64,000 nt of DNA from BMS3ABIN03 sp964418885 (GTDB lineage Bacteria > Bacteroidota > Ignavibacteria > Ignavibacteriales > Ignavibacteriaceae): contig CAYQNW010000001.1 of NCBI GenBank assembly GCA_964418885.1, positions 1-64,000 of the forward strand, written 5' to 3'. Position numbers and translations under genes: made by a program. The first letter of the stretch is position 1, and every line of letters starts with the position of its first letter. Below the pieces are notes generated by a model. The model had not been told where the DNA came from. It saw only the letters and a program-made list of their open reading frames with translations, and did no database searches. Shown here one piece after another: positions 59,083 through 64,000 of the stretch.

Positions 59083-61767
59083 ATGATGGAGTTAAGGTTA
59101 CTATTATCTTCAAAAAAAGTTATATGTCTGACTGTAACAATATTAATTTTTCTATCTATAAGCACATCATTAGCCCAAACCGGTAAACTTTCCGGTCAGG
59201 TTATAGAGGAGAGTACCGGCGAACCTTTAATTGCCGCAAATGTAATTATTGAAAATACGGGATTAGGTTCTGCCACAGATTTTGAAGGACATTATTCGAT
59301 TTTAAATATTCGTCCCGGTACATATACTGTCCATTTTAGATATATAGGTTATCAAACTAAAATTGTAAAGGATGTTATTATCAATGCGGATAAAACCACG
59401 ACCATGGATGTTACACTCAGTCCTGAAGCAATTGAAGGAGAAGTTGTTGTAATTACTGCAGAAAGACCAGTTATTGAATTTAATCAGACAAGCACTGTTA
59501 AAACTGTTTCATCTGAGGATATTGAAAATTTACCAATTCAGAGTTTAACGGATATTCTAAATCTTCAGGCAGGTACTGTTCAAACAACAGACGGTCAATT
59601 CCATATGCGTGGTGGTAGAGGTGGTGAAATTCAATTTCAGGTTGAAGGTGTGAGTATTAATAATCCCTTTAATAATCAATCTAGTCTCACGCTTGATCGC
59701 TCTGTAATTGAGGAAGTCTCTGTGGTAAGTGGTACCTTTGATGCAAAATACGGGCATGCGATGTCTGGAATTGTAAATACTACACTTAAGAGTGGAACCG
59801 ATAATTTTGCTTATTCAGGTGAAATTTATGGTGGTGATTATTTGCCTTTAGATAATAAAAAATATCCCCACAATACTGATTACATACCCTATACAGTTCA
59901 AAATTATCAACTTACTTTAAGTGGTCCAACGTACATTCCAAATACGACCTTCCTGTTAAGTGCCAGAAGATTTCACAATAATGGGTTTTTGTATGGTGAA
60001 AGAAGATTCCATCCAACAGATAACAATGATATTGCTGGTGGAATAGTCCACCCTACAGGCGATGAAAAAATAGTCCCTATGAGTCCTTATGATGAATGGA
60101 GTGGACAATTTAAACTTACTAATCGTTCTATTGATAAAACAACTATAAGTTATATTGCAATTGTTAACGATTTATGGGGTAAGGTTTATAATTTTGCTTA
60201 TAGATTTAATCCGGAGGGTCAAAAGGATAGGAAAACTTTTTCTATAAATCATGGAATAGATTTTACTCACACTCTGTCTAATGAAATGTTTTATAAAATA
60301 AGCTTTCGTCATAATTATTATGATTATAAAGAATATAAATACGAGTCCATTTATGATCCTCGATATATTGAAGCTGATTATCCCCAATCCATTTCCGGCT
60401 ATGAATATGGTGCAATTATATCTGGAGTAGATTATGGACGTAACTCTCAAAGAACAAATTTTGGTGTTCTAAAACTCGACTATACCTGGCAGGCAAACAA
60501 TTCCAATTATATCGAAGCTGGAATTGAAGGGCAGGTGAATGAATTAAAATTTGGTCCTCCGGGTCAACTTGTTATTGAGTCTGATCCTGAAACAGGAATA
60601 GTAAGATTGTTGCCAAAAGAAATAGATCCAAACAATCCTGCATTTAAAAAAGTGGAAACATATAGACCAAATCAGGGTGCAGTTTACATACAGGATAGAA
60701 TTGAACTGGGTGATCTGGTTGTTCGTGCTGGTTTAAGGTATGAGTATTTTGATCCCCAGGCGTATATTCCAAGCAATCTTCAGAATCCAGCAAATTCTAT
60801 TGAGGGAGTCCCACAGTCGGTTCTGAAAAAAGCTAAGGTAAAACATACATTTGCTCCTCGGCTTGGTTTTGGATTCCCTCTTACAGATAAATCTGCCTTA
60901 CATTTTTCATATGGACATTTTTATCAAATGCCGGCGTATAGTGCTTTATATGAAAATGCCAATTATCGGGTGCTGGAATTTTTAACAGGCGGGGCTACTT
61001 ATCAACAGGATTATCTGGGAAATCCTGATCTCGGCCCGGAAGTCACAGTTCAATACGAGGTTGGATTAAAACAGGCTTTAAATGATAATCTTGGGATCGA
61101 TTTAACCTTTTTCTATAAAGATATAAGAGACCTGCTGGGTACTGAAGTAATAGAAACTTATAACTTTGGACAATATGCAAGAAATACTAATGTTGATTAT
61201 GGAAGTGTTTCGGGTGTAACATTATCAATCGTTCAGCGGCCCGTAAACAATTTCGGCTTATCTTTGGATTACAGTCTCCAATTTGCAAATGGTAATTCAA
61301 GTGATCCCAATGAAACAGCAAACAGAGCTTTAGGTGGAGAAGATCCCCGCCCGCGCGATATTTCTTTTAATTGGGACCAAAGACACACATTGAATGTTAC
61401 CGCTGTCTACCAGATTCCGGATGAATTCTCAATAAGCACAATAATAAGGTACGCATCTGGGCAACCATATACACCTGAGTTGGGGGTTGGTTTCCAGACA
61501 CAACAGGAACACAATTCCGGTAGAAAACCAAGTTATGCTACTGTGGATTTACGTGCAGAAAAATATTTTGATTTTGGCTTTACGGATTTCAGCATTTTCC
61601 TGAGAGTTTTTAATTTATTTAACCAGGACTATGTTAATGGCGCTGTTTATTCAGATACAGGAAACCCGGAAAATTCATTAACTCTAAGACCGGGAGAACC
61701 TATTGATCCAAACCGGTTTGCATCACCACGTAGAATAGAATTTGGATTTTCATTTAGGAGTAATTAA
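59083..61767 (+). CDS. TonB-dependent outer-membrane receptor with CarboxypepD_reg-like domain
   Basis: An about 894-residue receptor. After the signal peptide (ending STSLAQ) comes a carboxypeptidase-regulatory-like domain (GKLSGQVIEESTGEPLIAANV). A plug domain (about 125-240, with IQSLTDILNLQAG and VSVVSGTFDAKYGHAMSG) and a 22-strand-type barrel ending IEFGFSFRSN follow. An upstream in-frame ATG (59029) lies inside the hairpin, so 59083 or 59086, after GGTGA, is chosen. It probably imports oligosaccharides for the GH94 phosphorylase. No SusD-like gene follows; the large secreted protein at 61770 takes that place. Confidence 0.92.
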   Translation: MMELRLLLSSKKVICLTVTILIFLSISTSLAQTGKLSGQVIEESTGEPLIAANVIIENTGLGSATDFEGHYSILNIRPGTYTVHFRYIGYQTKIVKDVIINADKTTTMDVTLSPEAIEGEVVVITAERPVIEFNQTSTVKTVSSEDIENLPIQSLTDILNLQAGTVQTTDGQFHMRGGRGGEIQFQVEGVSINNPFNNQSSLTLDRSVIEEVSVVSGTFDAKYGHAMSGIVNTTLKSGTDNFAYSGEIYGGDYLPLDNKKYPHNTDYIPYTVQNYQLTLSGPTYIPNTTFLLSARRFHNNGFLYGERRFHPTDNNDIAGGIVHPTGDEKIVPMSPYDEWSGQFKLTNRSIDKTTISYIAIVNDLWGKVYNFAYRFNPEGQKDRKTFSINHGIDFTHTLSNEMFYKISFRHNYYDYKEYKYESIYDPRYIEADYPQSISGYEYGAIISGVDYGRNSQRTNFGVLKLDYTWQANNSNYIEAGIEGQVNELKFGPPGQLVIESDPETGIVRLLPKEIDPNNPAFKKVETYRPNQGAVYIQDRIELGDLVVRAGLRYEYFDPQAYIPSNLQNPANSIEGVPQSVLKKAKVKHTFAPRLGFGFPLTDKSALHFSYGHFYQMPAYSALYENANYRVLEFLTGGATYQQDYLGNPDLGPEVTVQYEVGLKQALNDNLGIDLTFFYKDIRDLLGTEVIETYNFGQYARNTNVDYGSVSGVTLSIVQRPVNNFGLSLDYSLQFANGNSSDPNETANRALGGEDPRPRDISFNWDQRHTLNVTAVYQIPDEFSISTIIRYASGQPYTPELGVGFQTQQEHNSGRKPSYATVDLRAEKYFDFGFTDFSIFLRVFNLFNQDYVNGAVYSDTGNPENSLTLRPGEPIDPNRFASPRRIEFGFSFRSN

Positions 61768-61769
61768 AA

Positions 61770-64000
61770 ATGTCAGCTAATAATTTTTATATGTTTATCA
61801 GATCATTAAAATATTTACCTGCTGTTTTGGTTTTTATAATTACATCAAACATACGTGCACAATTCTACGATGTTGTTCCTGAGGATCAAAGAGGTGATGA
61901 GGATTATGTAAGGCAGGGAACTCACGATGCAAACAGAATACGAACGATGTTTTATAATTATGGTATGGTAGGAGATTATCAAACAAATCCCGACTATACA
62001 ATATTTCATTCAATGGAGTGGCCTAAAGGTTCTCTTGAAAATTATGCCGATGGTGTAACTCCTTTTGTACTTGCTAAGCTTAAGCAGAGAGTAAATGGAC
62101 AACTGCAGGATTTTTATATTATGGAAACAGGATATCGTGAAAGGCAAGAAACAAATCCTAACACAGGAAGATTGCAGAGATATAATCCACGCCCGGGATT
62201 TCTTCAATTAGATCCTACTATAAACGTTGGTAGATCTCCTGCAGTAAGTTATGATCCCAGAACTTGGCCGGATGCATGGTACGATAAATTAAATGATCCT
62301 GATGATCCAGGCTGGAGAGGTAGCTGGAATGGTTACTTTGGGAAATTACCGAATGCCGATCAGGAAAGTTTTTGTGTATACGATGATGATTATTACGGCA
62401 AATGGAATTTCTACCCTGATTTTAGGGACAGTACTCGGCGGGGTATGGCTTTAAGAGTTGAACAACGGGGTTTTCAATGGGCAAATATTCAGTCGAGAGA
62501 TGTATTATTCTGGCATTATGATATATCTAACGAGGGAACAACAGTTTATGATTATAATGTGATCTTCGGTCTCTACATGGATTCAGGAGTTGGCGGTGGT
62601 TCACTCAGCCCTTACGATCTGGTTTATGAGAGTGATGACGATAATGCTTACTATGATACTACAAACGGTTTGGATCTTGTCTATACCTGGGATTACAACG
62701 GTCATGGTCAATTCGGAACAACAGGATATCTTGGTTATGCATACTTAGAAACACCGGGTAATCCTGTTGATGGGATAGACAATGACGAAGATGGGATTAT
62801 CGATGAACAAAGAGATGGCGGACCTGGCGAAAAGATAATCGGTCAGGGTGCCATATTGAATTACATTGCCGCAAACTACGATACAGTTAAGTTAAATAGG
62901 TATGCTAATTTCAGGCTTCGTCCGGCTTTCCAGAAAGGTGTATGGTGGACGGGAGATGAGGATATGGATTGGACCTTAAACAATGATACTGGCGGTGATG
63001 GTATTTTTGGCACATTTGATACTGGTGAAGGTGATTCGATTCCCACTGCTGGTGAACCTAATTTTGATAAGACTGATTTGAATGAATCCGACCAAATAGG
63101 TTTAACTGGATTTAAGTTAAATAGAATCAGAGTCGGTGCAGGTGCCATTGGCACTACTGATGATATAGTTTTTTATACTGATGCAAAATTATGGCCACAA
63201 ACGTTATATAATTTATGGACAGGGCCAGATCCGTTTGACGAAACAAAAGTAATCAATTATAATATAGGTTTCTTCTTTGCATCGGGTCCATTCTATTTAT
63301 CTACAGCAAAAACGGAAAGATTTAGTCTTGCTCTTGCGTTCGGGGCAGATTTAATTCAAATGACAAAAACAGTTAGGGTTGTTCAAACAATTTATGATGC
63401 TAATTACCAGTTTGCTACCCCCCCACCTCTTCCCACTCTTCAGGCTTATGCAGGCGATGGTTTTGTTAATCTTACGTGGGATAATGCTGCTGAAGATGCT
63501 TTCGATCCGATAACAAATACAAATGACTTTGAAGGATATAAAATATATCGTAGTACTGACGAAAGTTTTCTGGATCCACAAATAATTTATGATGCCCAGG
63601 GCGTTGGGTTACTCGGGCCGGGTAAACCATTAGCGGTGTATGATCTTGATGACGGAATATTTGATTACAGCGGAGTATCCGTTGAGGGATTACAATTTTT
63701 TCTCGGAAATGACACCGGGATAAAGCATACATTTAAAGATACAACTGCAATAAACGGGCAGAGGTATTTCTATGCTGTAACTGCTTATGACAGGGGAATT
63801 GAACAATTAGGTGTTTATCCTTCGGAAAGTGCTATTTCAGTTAATCAAACTTTAAGAGGCGGTATAATACTTCCTAAAAACATTGTAATTATTTATCCAA
63901 ATGCCCAGGCGCCCGGTTATAAGCCAGGTACTTATACGAAATTGGAACATAAAGAAGGGTATGGTACAGGCAATATCTCACTGGATATTCCCAACCCTGA
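61770..64000 (+). CDS. Large secreted protein, partner of the TonB receptor (3' end cut by window)
   Basis: The frame is open from ATG 61770 to the window end (about 743 residues so far). An N-terminal signal region (about 10-30, ending SNIRAQ) is followed by a long aromatic- and Asp-rich extracellular part. This includes a thrombospondin-like calcium stretch (DGIDNDEDGIIDEQRDGG, about 331-348) and a fibronectin III-like domain (about 555-690, YAGDGFVNLTWDN and YFYAVTAYD). No known enzyme motif. The start lies 2 bases after the receptor stop, so the pair is coupled. A sorting domain may lie beyond the window. It may play the substrate-capturing role of SusD without homology to it. Confidence 0.8.
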   Translation, partial: MSANNFYMFIRSLKYLPAVLVFIITSNIRAQFYDVVPEDQRGDEDYVRQGTHDANRIRTMFYNYGMVGDYQTNPDYTIFHSMEWPKGSLENYADGVTPFVLAKLKQRVNGQLQDFYIMETGYRERQETNPNTGRLQRYNPRPGFLQLDPTINVGRSPAVSYDPRTWPDAWYDKLNDPDDPGWRGSWNGYFGKLPNADQESFCVYDDDYYGKWNFYPDFRDSTRRGMALRVEQRGFQWANIQSRDVLFWHYDISNEGTTVYDYNVIFGLYMDSGVGGGSLSPYDLVYESDDDNAYYDTTNGLDLVYTWDYNGHGQFGTTGYLGYAYLETPGNPVDGIDNDEDGIIDEQRDGGPGEKIIGQGAILNYIAANYDTVKLNRYANFRLRPAFQKGVWWTGDEDMDWTLNNDTGGDGIFGTFDTGEGDSIPTAGEPNFDKTDLNESDQIGLTGFKLNRIRVGAGAIGTTDDIVFYTDAKLWPQTLYNLWTGPDPFDETKVINYNIGFFFASGPFYLSTAKTERFSLALAFGADLIQMTKTVRVVQTIYDANYQFATPPPLPTLQAYAGDGFVNLTWDNAAEDAFDPITNTNDFEGYKIYRSTDESFLDPQIIYDAQGVGLLGPGKPLAVYDLDDGIFDYSGVSVEGLQFFLGNDTGIKHTFKDTTAINGQRYFYAVTAYDRGIEQLGVYPSESAISVNQTLRGGIILPKNIVIIYPNAQAPGYKPGTYTKLEHKEGYGTGNISLDIPNP

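Overview
The window is AT-rich bacterial chromosome that most resembles class Ignavibacteria (Bacteroidota/Chlorobi side). This placement is inferred from gene content. Four predicted secreted proteins carry a C-terminal type IX secretion (T9SS) sorting domain, three with the NYPNPFNPST motif common in that lineage. There is also a PorQ-like T9SS protein, a beta-propeller sensor kinase, BamD, a Kdo transferase for LPS, and a TonB-dependent receptor with a carboxypeptidase-regulatory-like N-terminus. I see no phage, insertion sequence, CRISPR array or rRNA. One tRNA (Asn, GTT) is present.

Layout. 1-3096: the 3' end of an isoaspartyl peptidase, then a loose run of accessory genes (DUF5677-like, DUF1062, DinB-like) separated by palindromic remnants. 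3099-5365: LPS core genes waaA and a GT9 glycosyltransferase. 5485-14218: a small orphan gene, then a minus-strand run leuS-serS-ABC-ABC-fbp in which the two ABC subunits look like a heterodimeric exporter with one degenerate ATP site. 14604-21559: a DUF1579-like secreted protein, a large FG-GAP/T9SS protein, and a response regulator/sensor kinase pair. The kinase and FG-GAP genes share a 19-bp upstream motif. 21737-29408: ADP-forming acyl-CoA synthetase, K+ channel-like protein with RCK domains, a lipoprotein, priA and two membrane proteins. 29649-37011: tryptophanase, DUF4905, AMMECR1, MEMO1, DUF2520, glyS and a TPR protein. 37065-38845: cysE-cysK. 39131-45954: porQ, an unknown gene, bamD, a thioesterase, a VCBS protein and a secreted HExxH protease with tightly coupled reading frames. 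46060-51127: ccmABCDEF for cytochrome c maturation. 51788-51859: tRNA-Asn. 52348-64000: a carbohydrate locus with a consensus sigma70 promoter, a LacI-type operator, a LacI regulator, a GH94 phosphorylase, two T9SS-exported binding proteins, a TonB receptor and a large secreted partner cut by the window end.

Most notable points. (1) glyS has no ATG, GTG or TTG available for its N-terminus and appears to start at ATC behind a perfect AGGAGG. Two secreted-protein genes appear to start at ATT within an identical 12-mer. (2) The Ccm set is the variant 'System I*' type: CcmE has CxxxY instead of HxxxY, and no ccmH or ccmG is adjacent. (3) A shared 19-bp motif links the HK/RR pair to its neighbouring T9SS gene. 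(4) The LacI/GH94 locus has a complete promoter-operator. (5) A decayed tRNA-Asn copy and several unrelated long palindromes lie in the intergenic regions.
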